Shown one piece after another: positions 52,685 to 61,118 of a DNA stretch of 64,000 nt; the first letter of the stretch is position 1, and each line of letters starts with the position of its first letter. Origin of the DNA: Actinotalea sp. Marseille-Q4924 (lineage in GTDB: Bacteria > Actinomycetota > Actinomycetes > Actinomycetales > Cellulomonadaceae); NCBI RefSeq assembly GCF_916618755.1, contig NZ_CAKAKB010000003.1, forward strand, positions 1,178,001 to 1,242,000, given 5' to 3'. The notes below the pieces were generated by a model, which was not told the origin of the DNA, ran no database searches, and saw only the letters and a program-made list of their open reading frames with translations. Both the position numbers and the translations under genes were made by a program.

Positions 52685-53107
52685 ATGATCGTCGAGCGCA
52701 TCCTTCAAACACCGCCGCCGCGGGCGGCGAGCGCTCGCGAGCCTCACCGCACGGCCTCGACCGCGGCAACCGGTGTGCTGGGTGCGGCGAGCGGTGTGGC
52801 TCCCCACGTCTTGCATCACGTCGGGCCTCTCGTCGGCACAGCCGTCGTCGCAGGCGCGGGTGGAACGGTGCTCTTCGGTGTCCTCGGGCTCGTTGCCTCC
52901 GTGCCGTTGCTGCTCAGGCTGAGGCGTCGATTCCGCAGCTGGTGGGCCCCGAGTTTGGCGTTGCTCCTCTTCTCGGCGCTCTTTCTCTTCTCGTCCTTCG
53001 TTGTCGGACCTCTCATCAGCGGCGCGGAAGAGCGACCCGTGACGGTGGACTCACCGGCCCACGACTCTCACCACAAGTTAGCGTCGCCGGCAGCGGGACC
53101 CGCTTGA
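52685..53107 (+). CDS. small hypothetical membrane protein
   Basis: A 140-residue protein with two to three hydrophobic segments (VGTAVVAGAGGTVLFGVLGLVASVPLLL, WWAPSLALLLFSALFLFSSFVVGPLI) and a His-bearing N-terminal region (GVAPHVLHHVGPLV) and tail (AHDSHHK). Function unknown. The His-rich ends and the CopR-like site upstream suggest a metal-related role. Convergent with the lnt gene, 20 bases apart. Confidence 0.7.
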   Translation: MIVERILQTPPPRAASAREPHRTASTAATGVLGAASGVAPHVLHHVGPLVGTAVVAGAGGTVLFGVLGLVASVPLLLRLRRRFRSWWAPSLALLLFSALFLFSSFVVGPLISGAEERPVTVDSPAHDSHHKLASPAAGPA

Positions 53108-53127
53108 CATGACGGCCCCGCTTGGCG

Positions 53128-54753
53128 TCACGCCCTTCCGCCCCCTCCGCGCAGTCGAGACCGGCCGAAGGCGGCGGTGGCCAGAAGCGTCAGCGCGGCA
53201 GCGTCGATCATCCCCGTCGGCCAGGCACCGAGGCGGTCCGCCAGGGTCAGGGTCGTCCGGAGCGGCAGGTCCGCAATCATCTGATCGCTGGTGAACAGCG
53301 CGGTGCGGTCGAGGACCGCACCGTCCGGCGCGATCACGGCGCTGACGCCCACGGTCGACACCTGGACGGTCGCCCGGCCGTGCTCGACGGCGCGGAACCG
53401 CGACATGGCCAGCTGCTGGGTCGACTCCTGCGTCAGACCGAAGGAGGCGTTGTTGGTCGGGATGACGATGAGCTCGCCGCCGGCGACGACGGACTCGCGG
53501 ATGAGGTCGCCGTATGCGACCTCGAAGCAGATCGCGGTGGCGACCCGGACCGGCCGACCGAGCGCGGCGATCGGCACGTCGAGCACACCCGTCGCGCCGC
53601 CGGCGGCCATGTCGGTGGTGACCCGGTCGACATCGGGTGAAAGTCGCCGGAAGAAGTCGCGGCACGGGATGTACTCACCGAACGGCACGGGCCGCTGCTT
53701 GGTGTAGGCGTCGGTGCCACGTGAACCAGGTGGCCACACGAGGTAGTCGTTGTACCGGGCGCGGTCGGCGAACCGCTGGGTGCCGAGCAGGATGGGGGCG
53801 CCCGCGTCGCGGGCGATCGAGTCGATGGCACCCGCGAGCTCGTCGTCCGTGCGGGGGTCGATGTCCGAGGCGCTCTCCGGCCAGACGACGAGGTCCAGGG
53901 CTCCCACCCCGGCGTCGCGCAGCAGCGCGCGGGTACCCGCCACGTGGTTTGCGGCCACCGCCCGTGCCTGTGAGGTCGCATCGGCGCCGCGGGTGGGAAC
54001 GTTACCTTGGATCGCACCCACGACCAGGGTCCCGGACTCCGCCGCCGTGGGCGTTGGCACCAGCGACGGGGCGAACGTGAGGACGACGGCGGTCGCCAGC
54101 GGGGTCGCGATCCGACCGACCGGGGCGCGGCACAGCCAGCGCGTCGCACCGACGGCGAGGAGCGCACCGATCGCGGCAGTGACTGCGCTGACCACCGTCG
54201 TGCCCCCGACCGACGCGAGCGGCATCAGGGGACCGTCGGTCTGGGAGAACGCGAGAAGTCCCCAGGGGAAGCCACCGAAGGGGACCCGCCCACGGAGCTG
54301 CTCGATCGCCGTCCAGAGGATCGCCACGACGGCGACCTGCACCAGGTCATGCCGGGCGACGAACCGCGTACGGCGCACCGCGACCCATGCCGCACCGAAG
54401 AGCCCCACGGCGGTCGACTGCAAGGCGGCGAGCGCGATCCACCCGATGGGCGCTCCCACGGCTGCGTCGGCCCACCAGAGGTGTGGCAGGAAGAACGCGA
54501 GTCCGAAGACCGCAGCAGTGATGAAGCCGCGCGGGATCGAGTCCCGCCGCAGCGCGAGGACCAGCAGCGCCATGCCCACGTACGCCATAGGCCACCAGGA
54601 CTTGCTCGGGAACGCGGTCTCGGTGACTAGTCCGCCCAGGGCCCCCGTGCACAGAGCCGCCCATGGCGGGAGGGCGCGCCATGGACGGCTCTGAGCGACC
54701 GGAGGTGCCGGCGAGGCGCGACGACGCTCAGTGGTGCTGGTGCTCAATGGCAC
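53128..54753 (-). CDS. lnt: apolipoprotein N-acyltransferase Lnt (intact copy)
   Basis: A 541-residue Lnt of full family length. About seven membrane helices are followed by the GRVPFGGFPWGLLAFSQTDGP motif and a nitrilase-fold domain holding the Glu-Lys-Cys catalytic set: VVWPESASDID, DAYTKQRPVPFGEY and TAICFEVAYG. It N-acylates lipoproteins at the outer face of the membrane. The GTG start overlaps the small His-tailed membrane protein gene. It closely resembles the frameshifted copy at 3,661-5,372 in motif wording. It likely matures the DUF305 lipoprotein encoded nearby. Confidence 0.93.
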   Translation of the reverse strand: MPLSTSTTERRRASPAPPVAQSRPWRALPPWAALCTGALGGLVTETAFPSKSWWPMAYVGMALLVLALRRDSIPRGFITAAVFGLAFFLPHLWWADAAVGAPIGWIALAALQSTAVGLFGAAWVAVRRTRFVARHDLVQVAVVAILWTAIEQLRGRVPFGGFPWGLLAFSQTDGPLMPLASVGGTTVVSAVTAAIGALLAVGATRWLCRAPVGRIATPLATAVVLTFAPSLVPTPTAAESGTLVVGAIQGNVPTRGADATSQARAVAANHVAGTRALLRDAGVGALDLVVWPESASDIDPRTDDELAGAIDSIARDAGAPILLGTQRFADRARYNDYLVWPPGSRGTDAYTKQRPVPFGEYIPCRDFFRRLSPDVDRVTTDMAAGGATGVLDVPIAALGRPVRVATAICFEVAYGDLIRESVVAGGELIVIPTNNASFGLTQESTQQLAMSRFRAVEHGRATVQVSTVGVSAVIAPDGAVLDRTALFTSDQMIADLPLRTTLTLADRLGAWPTGMIDAAALTLLATAAFGRSRLRGGGGRA

Positions 54754-54976
54754 CGTCGCGGTCCCTCACCTCGGTGTCCGGCCGGTCCTGAGCGGCACCC
54801 TGACCACTGTGGCCTGCGTGACCGCGGCTCATCATCCACATCATGCCGACCATCATGAGCGGGCAGACCAGCAAGATCGCCCACAGGCCGGCGTTCCCCA
54901 CGTCGACGCCTGCGACCAGGAGCGCGGCGAAGATGACGGCTCCCCCGATCAGCATGTGCTTCGAATGACCTTTCAT
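54728..54976 (-). CDS. small Met/His-rich membrane protein (DUF2933-like)
   Basis: An 82-residue protein: a basic start (MKGHSKHML), two membrane helices (LIGGAVIFAALLVAGVDV, LWAILLVCPLMMVGMMWMMSRGHAGHSG) dense in Met, and a His-ended tail (GAIEHQHH). DUF2933-type proteins of this sort sit in copper and multi-metal clusters. The role is unknown but metal binding is plausible. The ATG overlaps the upstream SHOCT-protein stop (ATGA). Confidence 0.75.
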   Translation of the reverse strand: MKGHSKHMLIGGAVIFAALLVAGVDVGNAGLWAILLVCPLMMVGMMWMMSRGHAGHSGQGAAQDRPDTEVRDRDGAIEHQHH

Positions 54977-55215
54977 GGTCTTCCTCCCGTTGTTGTCGCG
55001 GACTGCGCCGCGAGCTCCTCCCGGACGGCCCGGTAGGTCGCCGGATCGATGTCACCGGCGGCCAGGCGCGCGTCCAGGATCGAGCGTGCGTCCGCCACAG
55101 GCTGTGCCGGGAAGAGTCGACTGACACCCCACACGACGACCACGACGACGACGACCCAGAAAGCAATCATGGACAGCCAACCGCCGGCGCCCATCTGGCC
55201 GCACCAAGGACCCAT
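54973..55215 (-). CDS. small membrane protein with C-terminal SHOCT domain
   Basis: An 80-residue protein. A short start (MGPWCGQMGAGGWLS) and one helix (MIAFWVVVVVVVVWGVSRLF) are followed by a SHOCT motif (ARSILDARLAAGDIDPATYRAVREELA). Such proteins are frequent next to DUF305 and copper genes. ATG chosen at 55215 (GGTGGAGA upstream) rather than the longer frame. First gene of the SHOCT/DUF2933/lnt operon. Confidence 0.8.
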   Translation of the reverse strand: MGPWCGQMGAGGWLSMIAFWVVVVVVVVWGVSRLFPAQPVADARSILDARLAAGDIDPATYRAVREELAAQSATTTGGRP

Positions 55216-55483
55216 TGCCGTCTCCACCTGTTCCCGAGGCGCCGGGGTCGGCACCTGCAGCCACCCTCGCCGAGTCGGATCAAGAACCCGCACCTGTCCC
55301 GTGAAGACTTGCTGAAGGTCAAGACGTGGTGCCTCGTTCACGTACGGCGAAGCGCCCTCGACCGTGGCTCGTGGCTTGAATCGTCGGCCCGCCTACCGGC
55401 TCCCCGGCGTCCGGGATGCTGGCCCACCAGTCGGCCACCACGCCTTGGCAGTGATGTGTGTGTGTCGCTCAACCCCACGGCGC

Positions 55484-55501
55484 CTTCATCGAACCTTCAT
55501 C
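55484..55501. promoter_or_regulatory. CopR-like tandem repeat, site 5
   Basis: CTTCATCGAACCTTCATC, matching the consensus at all positions, 116 bases before the DUF305 lipoprotein gene. It sits in the 401-base divergent gap shared with the SHOCT/lnt operon on the other strand. No gene is seen in the gap. Confidence 0.68.
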
Positions 55502-55616
55502 GGCCGTGGTGGGGATCGCGGTCCTCCGTGACGCAGTCTGAGGAATGTTCCAGGCCCGTTCGAGCCCATCACAGAGGGATCACCGTCCGGCCACTGACCC
55601 GAGGAGCCCACTTCCG

Positions 55617-56249
55617 ATGACTCACGCACGCCGCTCGTCCCGTGCTGCCGCAGCGGCCACAGCGTTCCTGCTGACACTGACGCTGGCCGCATGTGGCAGC
55701 GCAACGGTCGATGAGGAGACCGCACCGACCGCCCCGTCCCCGTCGCCTGCAGCCCAGGACGCCGCGGCGGCCGAGGTCTACAACGACGCCGACACCGAGT
55801 TCGCCCAGATGATGATCGTGCACCACGAGGGTGCGGTGGAGATGGCCGAGCTCGCAATCGAGAAGGCCGAGGGCGACGAGGTCCACGCCCTTGCCCAGCG
55901 CATCGCCGCCGCGCAGGGCCCGGAGATCGAGGCGCTCACCGGCTGGCTCGACGCGTGGGGCCAGGAGCTGCCGGGCGAGATGGACATGGGCGGCATGGAC
56001 CACGGTGCGATGCAGATGGACGGGATGGATCAGGAGACGGTCATGGCCGAGCTCTCCGGTCTGTCCGGCAGCGACTTCGACCGCCGGTTCCTCGAGGTGA
56101 TGGTCGAGCACCACCGCGGTGCGATCGAGATGGCCGAAGAGCACCGGGGCGAGGGCGAGAACGCTGAAGCCCTCCGCCTCTCCGGGTCGATCATCGACGC
56201 CCAGACACTGGAGATCACAGAGATGGAGAACCTGCTCCGCGGTCTATGA
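55617..56249 (+). CDS. DUF305 lipoprotein
   Basis: A 210-residue lipoprotein (signal with lipobox LTLAAC, then a Pro/Ala linker) carrying two DUF305 repeats: FAQMMIVHHEGAVEMAELAIEKA and FLEVMVEHHRGAIEMAEEHRGEG. Between them is a Met/His-rich hinge (EMDMGGMDHGAMQMDGMDQE). It is a likely extracytoplasmic copper binder and a natural client of the nearby Lgt and Lnt. The ATG has GAGGAG upstream. It is controlled, by position, from site 5. Confidence 0.9.
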   Translation: MTHARRSSRAAAAATAFLLTLTLAACGSATVDEETAPTAPSPSPAAQDAAAAEVYNDADTEFAQMMIVHHEGAVEMAELAIEKAEGDEVHALAQRIAAAQGPEIEALTGWLDAWGQELPGEMDMGGMDHGAMQMDGMDQETVMAELSGLSGSDFDRRFLEVMVEHHRGAIEMAEEHRGEGENAEALRLSGSIIDAQTLEITEMENLLRGL

Positions 56250-56300
56250 CCGGATTGCTCCGGCGCCGTCCCACCCGCGAGCGCTTCGCTGCGCGCCGTT

Positions 56301-56318
56301 CTTCATCGAGCCTTGATC
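56301..56318 (+). promoter_or_regulatory. CopR-like tandem repeat, site 6
   Basis: CTTCATCGAGCCTTGATC, 17 of 18 positions of the consensus, 107 bases upstream of lgt. Confidence 0.6.
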
Positions 56319-56424
56319 GCCCGCCGCGTGATCCTTCATCACCCCAGGAAACGCTGGAGGCGTCCGCAGCGAGGGGCGCGCACCCGGCGCGCCACCGACG
56401 GACCCACCGGCGGGAACTCCACCG

Positions 56425-57243
56425 ATGCAACCTGTCCTCTTCTCCGTCCTGGGCCTGGACATCCAGACCTACGGCCTCAGCAAGGCGCTCGCCGCAGTGG
56501 TCGGGGCATTCCTCCTGGGTCGCGCCTTCCAGCGCCGCGGGTACAGCAAGGACGTCGCCCACAGCCTGGTGCTGTGGGCGACTGTCGTCGGTTTCGCGGC
56601 CGCGAAACTCTACTACCTCGCCGAGCAGCTGCCCGACGTCACCGCTCACGACTTCGCCGGCACCGGGTTCACCTGGTACGGCGGGCTCCTGGGCGGCGTC
56701 GCAGCGGCGCTGGTCGTCGCCCGGCGCAACGGCCTGCCCATCCCCGACGTCGCCGGCCTCGCGGCCGTGCCGTTGACAGTCGCGTACGGCATCGGCCGAC
56801 TCGGCTGCCTGCTGTCCGGTGACGGGACCTACGGCAGGCCCACGGACCTGCCCTGGGGCATGGCCTTCCCGAACGGTGCGGTCCCCACCGACGTGCCGGT
56901 GCACCCCACTCCGTTGTACGAGGCGCTGGCCGCCGTGGTGATCGCACTGCTGCTCACGCGGTTCGCGCGCCACGTCCGCCTGCCGGTGGTCTTCGCCGGG
57001 TACCTCGTGCTCAGTGGTGCTGCCCGCTTCCTGGTCGAGAACCTGAGGATCAACGACTCCGCACTCCTCGGCATGACCCAGCCGCAGCTGTGGGCGCTGC
57101 TCAGCATCGCCGTCGGGCTCGCCGTGATGCTCAGCGCTGCGCGCGCAGAGGCGCGGTCGCGACCGCGCAGGGGCGGGCCTCCGGCCGGCGCAGGTGGGAC
57201 GGTCCTCGAGGGGTCCGAGGCTGCGGTTGCGGGCGGGCGGTGA
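56425..57243 (+). CDS. lgt: prolipoprotein diacylglyceryl transferase Lgt
   Basis: A 272-residue membrane enzyme that attaches diacylglycerol to the lipobox Cys, the first step of lipoprotein maturation. The Lgt signature is clear: GIGRLGCLLSGDGTYGRPTDLPWGMAFPNGA, plus VPVHPTPLYEAL and the C-terminal RFLVENLRIND. Seven hydrophobic segments. Normal family length, unlike the fusion at 38,162. The C-terminal 40 residues are low complexity. The next reading frame begins at its stop. Confidence 0.92.
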   Translation: MQPVLFSVLGLDIQTYGLSKALAAVVGAFLLGRAFQRRGYSKDVAHSLVLWATVVGFAAAKLYYLAEQLPDVTAHDFAGTGFTWYGGLLGGVAAALVVARRNGLPIPDVAGLAAVPLTVAYGIGRLGCLLSGDGTYGRPTDLPWGMAFPNGAVPTDVPVHPTPLYEALAAVVIALLLTRFARHVRLPVVFAGYLVLSGAARFLVENLRINDSALLGMTQPQLWALLSIAVGLAVMLSAARAEARSRPRRGGPPAGAGGTVLEGSEAAVAGGR

Positions 57244-57647
57244 TGGACACCGGCGTCATGGCCCGGGTTCTCACCGGTCGCCGCTCGCTCGCCCGCCGGG
57301 ACACCTGGACCCGGGAGGAGCTCCTGGCATTCCAGCAGCACCGTCTGGAGGCCGTGCGCGTCCACGGGTTGCAACGGTCACCGTTCTACCGACGCCAGCT
57401 GACCGGTCGGGAATCGGCACCACTGAACGATCTGCCCCCGGTCTCCAAGGCTGCCCTCATGGCCCAGTTCGACGACGTCCCGACCACGCGCGACATCCGG
57501 CTCGCGGATGTCGAAGGGCATCTCCGGGACCTGACCACGACCGATGGTGACCCGGGGCGACCGCTGCATCACCGATGGTGGACAGCTGCGACCGCGGGCA
57601 CGACAGGGCGCCGCGGCGTCTTCCTCTGGGACCGGCGAATGCTGTGA
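57243..57647 (+). pseudogene. N-terminal fragment of a PaaK-like adenylate-forming enzyme
   Basis: 134 residues with the start of phenylacetate-CoA ligase-like enzymes: LLAFQQHRLEAVRVHGLQRSPFYRRQL, LPPVSKAALMAQFDDVPTTRDI and an ATP-loop-like TAGTTGRRGVFLWDRRML. It then stops at about one third of the usual length, before the acyl-adenylate core. The ATG at 57243 follows directly on lgt. Probably a decayed passenger captured between lgt and yibE/F; a shortened functional protein cannot be excluded. Confidence 0.6.
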
Positions 57648-57664
57648 CACCACGCCCAGGGGTC

Positions 57665-58969
57665 ATGCCCAGCGACGGCGCGCACGATGTGACCAGCCGC
57701 TCTGACGGTGCAGCCGGGGGTGCGCCTGTCGCACAGAGGAGGCGTCGGCGGTTTCATCGCACGACGCTGGTCCTGGCGACGCTCCTGGCCCCGATCGCCG
57801 CTCTGACGGGCCTCGGACTGGGAGAGTTCTGGCCCACCGACGACCCGCCGGCGACAGGCGTCGTCGCGGTGGCCGCCGAGTACCCCCAGGCCGAGGTCGT
57901 CGATGCGTCCAGCGAGATGTGTGGCGGCTCGAACGAGGACCGCCGACCGGACGGGTCCATCCCTGCGGAAGTGGACTGCACCCTTGTCACCGCACGGGTC
58001 ACCACCTCCGACGCTGTCGGGCAGACGGTCCAGGTCTGGGCCCCGGCTCTGATCCGCCCGCAGGACCTCGCGCCCGGGACCACGGTCGTCCTGGTCAGGT
58101 ACCTGCAGACCGCTGACGAGCCGGAGGCATGGGCGTGGTACGACTACGCCCGCACCGTGCCGCTGGGGGTCCTGGCTGTGTTGTACGGGGTCGTCGCCGT
58201 CGCCGGGATGCGGGGACTGCGCGCTCTCCTCGGTCTGGGCTTCGCTTCGGTCGTCATCGCCGTGTTCGTGCTTCCGGCTCTCCTCCAAGGCAGCGATCCG
58301 CTGCTCGTGGGGCTCACTGGCTCCTCCGCGATCATGTTCGTCGTCCTGTACCTCGCCCATGGACTCTCACGACGGACGACAACGGCACTGCTGGGCACCT
58401 TCGCCGGGCTGGGCGCGACCGCAGTGCTCGGTGTGGTCGCGGCAAGGTCGGCACGGATCAGCGGCATCTCGGTCGAGGAGAACTATCGCCTGGCGCAGCT
58501 GACCGGGAACCTGGACGGCACAGCACTGCGCGGCCTGTTCCTGGCCAGCGTCGTACTGGCAGGCCTGGGAGTCCTGAATGACGTGACGATCACTCAGGCC
58601 TCCGCCGTCTGGGAGCTGCGTGCAGCGGACCCCGATGCGGGTGTCGGCGACCTGTTCTCGCGCGGCATGCGTATCGGGCGTGACCACATCGCCTCCACGG
58701 TGTACACGATCGCGTTCGCCTACGCCGGCGCAGCGCTGCCCGTCCTCCTCCTCGTCCAGGTGTACCGCCTGCCGGTCATGCAGATGATCGGGAGCGGAGA
58801 GTTCGCCGAAGAGATCGCACGCACCCTTGTCGGCTCGATCGGGCTGGTCCTCGCCATCCCACTGACCACGATCATCGCTGCACTGGTCGTCGCTACCGAG
58901 CCCGAGCGCCGCGGCCGCCACACTCAGCCAGGCAGTGGGGGGCACGGCCACTCCCACGCCGGTCATTGA
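57665..58969 (+). CDS. YibE/F-family membrane protein
   Basis: A 434-residue protein. One N-terminal helix (TTLVLATLLAPIAALTGLGL) is followed by an extracytoplasmic domain with a Cys pair (SEMCGG, VDCTL), then about seven helices of the YibE/F family (TVPLGVLAVLYGVVAVAGMRG, NDVTITQASAVWELRA, GRDHIASTVYTIAFAYAGAALPVLLL). The tail is His-rich (GGHGHSHAGH). Transport substrate unknown. The His tail and regulon context suggest metal-linked transport. The ATG at 57665 has AGGGG upstream; an in-frame GTG at 57644 is possible. Confidence 0.85.
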   Translation: MPSDGAHDVTSRSDGAAGGAPVAQRRRRRFHRTTLVLATLLAPIAALTGLGLGEFWPTDDPPATGVVAVAAEYPQAEVVDASSEMCGGSNEDRRPDGSIPAEVDCTLVTARVTTSDAVGQTVQVWAPALIRPQDLAPGTTVVLVRYLQTADEPEAWAWYDYARTVPLGVLAVLYGVVAVAGMRGLRALLGLGFASVVIAVFVLPALLQGSDPLLVGLTGSSAIMFVVLYLAHGLSRRTTTALLGTFAGLGATAVLGVVAARSARISGISVEENYRLAQLTGNLDGTALRGLFLASVVLAGLGVLNDVTITQASAVWELRAADPDAGVGDLFSRGMRIGRDHIASTVYTIAFAYAGAALPVLLLVQVYRLPVMQMIGSGEFAEEIARTLVGSIGLVLAIPLTTIIAALVVATEPERRGRHTQPGSGGHGHSHAGH

Positions 58970-59090
58970 GCGGACCTCATGCAGCACCCGGAACAACGCA
59001 GTTCGTTGACTCCTGCCAAGGGTTCCGCCCCGACGGCGGCGAGCAGTTGCCGCGAGCGGCCTGGCGACCTGGCGCCGTTCGCCTCTGGGC

Positions 59091-59972
59091 TCATCTACCG
59101 GCTGATGTGCAGGAGCCCATTCGGGTGGCGTATGTCGTGAACACCGCTGGTAGGTCGTCCTGGCCCGTGTCGAGGTGCTCCGCGAGTCTCATGGCGAGCG
59201 AGTCGGCCGCTCGGGCGAGGGCGGTACCGGCGAGCCGCACCTCGCGGTTGTCCGACCGCTGGGCGGTCTCGGCCAGTTCGTAGGTGTAGGGCACCGTGCA
59301 GGCGATGTTGATGCTCGGGTCCGCTTCAACAAAGTAGAACGTCTCGGCGTACTGCGTCAGGTCGACTCGGACTTGCGCCAGCCCTTCTGCGACGCCTTCG
59401 ATGAGGCGCGCGCCGGCCTGGTCGTTGCCCTTGATCGCTTCGTGCAACCCTGCGTCGCGCAGGTTCGCAATCCGCTGTGCCAGGGCCCGACGTCGAGTCA
59501 GGGCGGGGTAGAGCTGCAGGACCCAGGTGGCCGAGGCGGTGAGCAGAGCGAAGCTGATCAATGCTTGGAGGGGGGTGAGGACACGCAGCCACGAGGTCGT
59601 GGGCACGATGTCCCCGAAGCCAAGGGTCGCGGTGGTGACCAGCGACAAATAGACCGCGTCCACCAGCTCGGTGCCGCGGCCCGGTGACAGTCCCGGACTG
59701 TAGCTGAACGAACCTGGCAGGTGCGGCCAGTACGTCAGGGCGCCGCCCGCCACCACCAGAGCAAGCCACGTGCTGATGATCACCGCAACCGCAGCCGGCC
59801 CGGCAAGTTCTCGGAGCTCCGGACTACGGCGTCTGAAGACCCGCCAGACCACGCGACTCAGAACGCCGCTGAGCCCCCCCTGGCCGGTGGGGTGCCACAG
59901 AGTGTGGAACACGTCGCGCAACGCGAGCACAATCAGCAGGCCACCGGTTACCGAGATCAGTCCACGCAACAT
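59091..59972 (-). CDS. two-helix ion channel (Ion_trans_2) with TLGFGD filter
   Basis: A 293-residue membrane protein. An N-terminal helix (LISVTGGLLIVLALRDVFHTLW) and a membrane helix (AVAVIISTWLALVVAGGALTYW) precede a pore loop TTATLGFGDIVPTT and the inner helix LQALISFALLTASATWVLQL; a cytoplasmic helical domain follows. The filter TLGFGD departs from the K+ signature TVGYGD but is seen in some K+ channels. The ATG at 59972 follows AGGAG. Role here unknown; possibly membrane-potential control under metal stress. Confidence 0.82.
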   Translation of the reverse strand: MLRGLISVTGGLLIVLALRDVFHTLWHPTGQGGLSGVLSRVVWRVFRRRSPELRELAGPAAVAVIISTWLALVVAGGALTYWPHLPGSFSYSPGLSPGRGTELVDAVYLSLVTTATLGFGDIVPTTSWLRVLTPLQALISFALLTASATWVLQLYPALTRRRALAQRIANLRDAGLHEAIKGNDQAGARLIEGVAEGLAQVRVDLTQYAETFYFVEADPSINIACTVPYTYELAETAQRSDNREVRLAGTALARAADSLAMRLAEHLDTGQDDLPAVFTTYATRMGSCTSAGR

Positions 59973-60257
59973 GTGCTCCTCCTGTGGTTCGGGCCCTCGC
60001 AAGTCTCGGCCGCGGGGCGATGCCCCTCAACCGGTGACCGTGCCACGCACGGCAGGTCCGGGAAGATCACCTCCCTTGACTCGATCGGTGTTCATCGGCC
60101 GAGGGCTGGAAGCCGAGAGCCGTTCCCCGGGAGCGTCCTCCTCGCTCTCTCGGGAGGGCCGCCCTGCGGCCGAGGCCTCGTGGTTGTCCGTGCGCGGATG
60201 ACGCCGACTTCGGTCCGCAAGCTCCGCGGGTCGTCGCTCGCACCGGGGACACACGTC

Positions 60258-60282
60258 GGTCCGACCCGCACGGGGTCGGACC
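60258..60282 (-). terminator. strong hairpin after the Cys-rich peptide gene
   Basis: GGTCCGACCC pairs perfectly with GGGTCGGACC (10 base pairs) around a 5-base loop, 29 bases after the stop of the Cys-rich peptide gene on the minus strand. No T-run follows. Likely ends the glutaredoxin/ccdA/redoxin operon. The rest of the 338-base gap to the channel gene holds nothing recognised. Confidence 0.6.
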
Positions 60283-60310
60283 AACTGTCAGGTGGCGGCT
60301 CGTGGTCGTC

Positions 60311-60451
60311 TCAGTGCGCGGACCGACCACCCCCGCAGCACGCGTGGCTCTTCGCACTCGTCGCTTCGGCCTCCGGCTCAACCTCGGAGCCGTCACTGAC
60401 CTTTGCGGCGCGGCAGCACTCGCCGGTCTCCTCGGTACAACAGGTGCTCAT
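60311..60451 (-). CDS. 46-residue Cys-rich peptide (metallothionein-like)
   Basis: A tiny gene at the end of the redox operon. The product has three CC pairs and a His near the end: MSTCCTEETGECCRAA, a Glu-rich middle, and SHACCGGGRSAH. GAGAGGA lies about 9 bases before the ATG, the gene is 40 bases after the redoxin stop, and a strong hairpin follows the stop. Six Cys in 46 residues suggest binding of soft metals such as Cu(I), like a small metallothionein. No family was recognised. Its size would make automatic annotation likely to miss it. Confidence 0.6.
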   Translation of the reverse strand: MSTCCTEETGECCRAAKVSDGSEVEPEAEATSAKSHACCGGGRSAH

Positions 60452-60491
60452 CGCACTGTCCTCTCGTTCGCAGATGAAGAATGTCGGTGGC

Positions 60492-61118
60492 TCACAGCCG
60501 GCTCTGCACCTCCTTGAGGAGGTCTTGCGGCGCGAGCCACATGGACGGGTAGTTGCCGTACCACTGCTGGACGCCCTCGGCGTCGATCAGGATGAACCCG
60601 TGACCGGGCAACCCTTCGTGCATCCCGGTGCCGAGCGTGCCGTACTGCTCCGACACGGTGCCGTCGTCGAGGAGGAAGTCCGCGGTCACGCCCAGGCGTG
60701 CTCGCTCGGCGTTGATCTGCTCTGCGGTGTTCATCACGATCGGCAGCACGGTGATCCCCGCTTCCGCGAAGGCGGGATCCTTCTCGATCTCGGCCATCTG
60801 CATGAGGCAGGAGTCGCAGCCGGCGCCCTCGTTGAAGTAAAGGACAACCGGCGAGCCCCGCAGTGAGGACAGGGTCACCGTCTGTCCGCTCGAGGTCGGG
60901 AGAGTGAAATCGGGTGCGACGCGGGCCTCGGATGACATGACCGGTCGGGAGGAGATGAGCGCCGCTGCCACAAGGGTGACGACGATGACAAGCGCGGCAC
61001 CCCATGCGGCCAGGCTGATGCGGTGCCGGCGTTTGGCGACAGCTTCCTGCGCGTGGCGAATCTCGTCGAGCATCTGCTGGCGCTCGGCCAAGCGTCGCGT
61101 CGCTGTTCCGGATGTCAT
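60492..61118 (-). CDS. membrane-anchored redoxin (AhpC/TlpA-like)
   Basis: A 208-residue protein: a charged helical start (RRLAERQQMLDEIRHAQEAVAKRRHR), one membrane helix (ISLAAWGAALVIVVTLVAAALIS) and a redoxin domain (APDFTLPTSSGQTVTLSSLRGSPVVLYFNEGAGCDSCLMQM) with a CDSC active site instead of the usual WCxxC. C-terminal HGFILIDAEGVQQW. Probably a thiol reductase or copper-loading factor outside the membrane, supplied by the CcdA-like protein whose gene overlaps its start. Confidence 0.85.
   Translation of the reverse strand: MTSGTATRRLAERQQMLDEIRHAQEAVAKRRHRISLAAWGAALVIVVTLVAAALISSRPVMSSEARVAPDFTLPTSSGQTVTLSSLRGSPVVLYFNEGAGCDSCLMQMAEIEKDPAFAEAGITVLPIVMNTAEQINAERARLGVTADFLLDDGTVSEQYGTLGTGMHEGLPGHGFILIDAEGVQQWYGNYPSMWLAPQDLLKEVQSRL

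Noticed and set aside
60302-60517. A 71-residue plus-strand frame
   Set aside because: No ribosome site. The opposite strand offers the much better Cys-rich peptide gene with operon context and a terminator.
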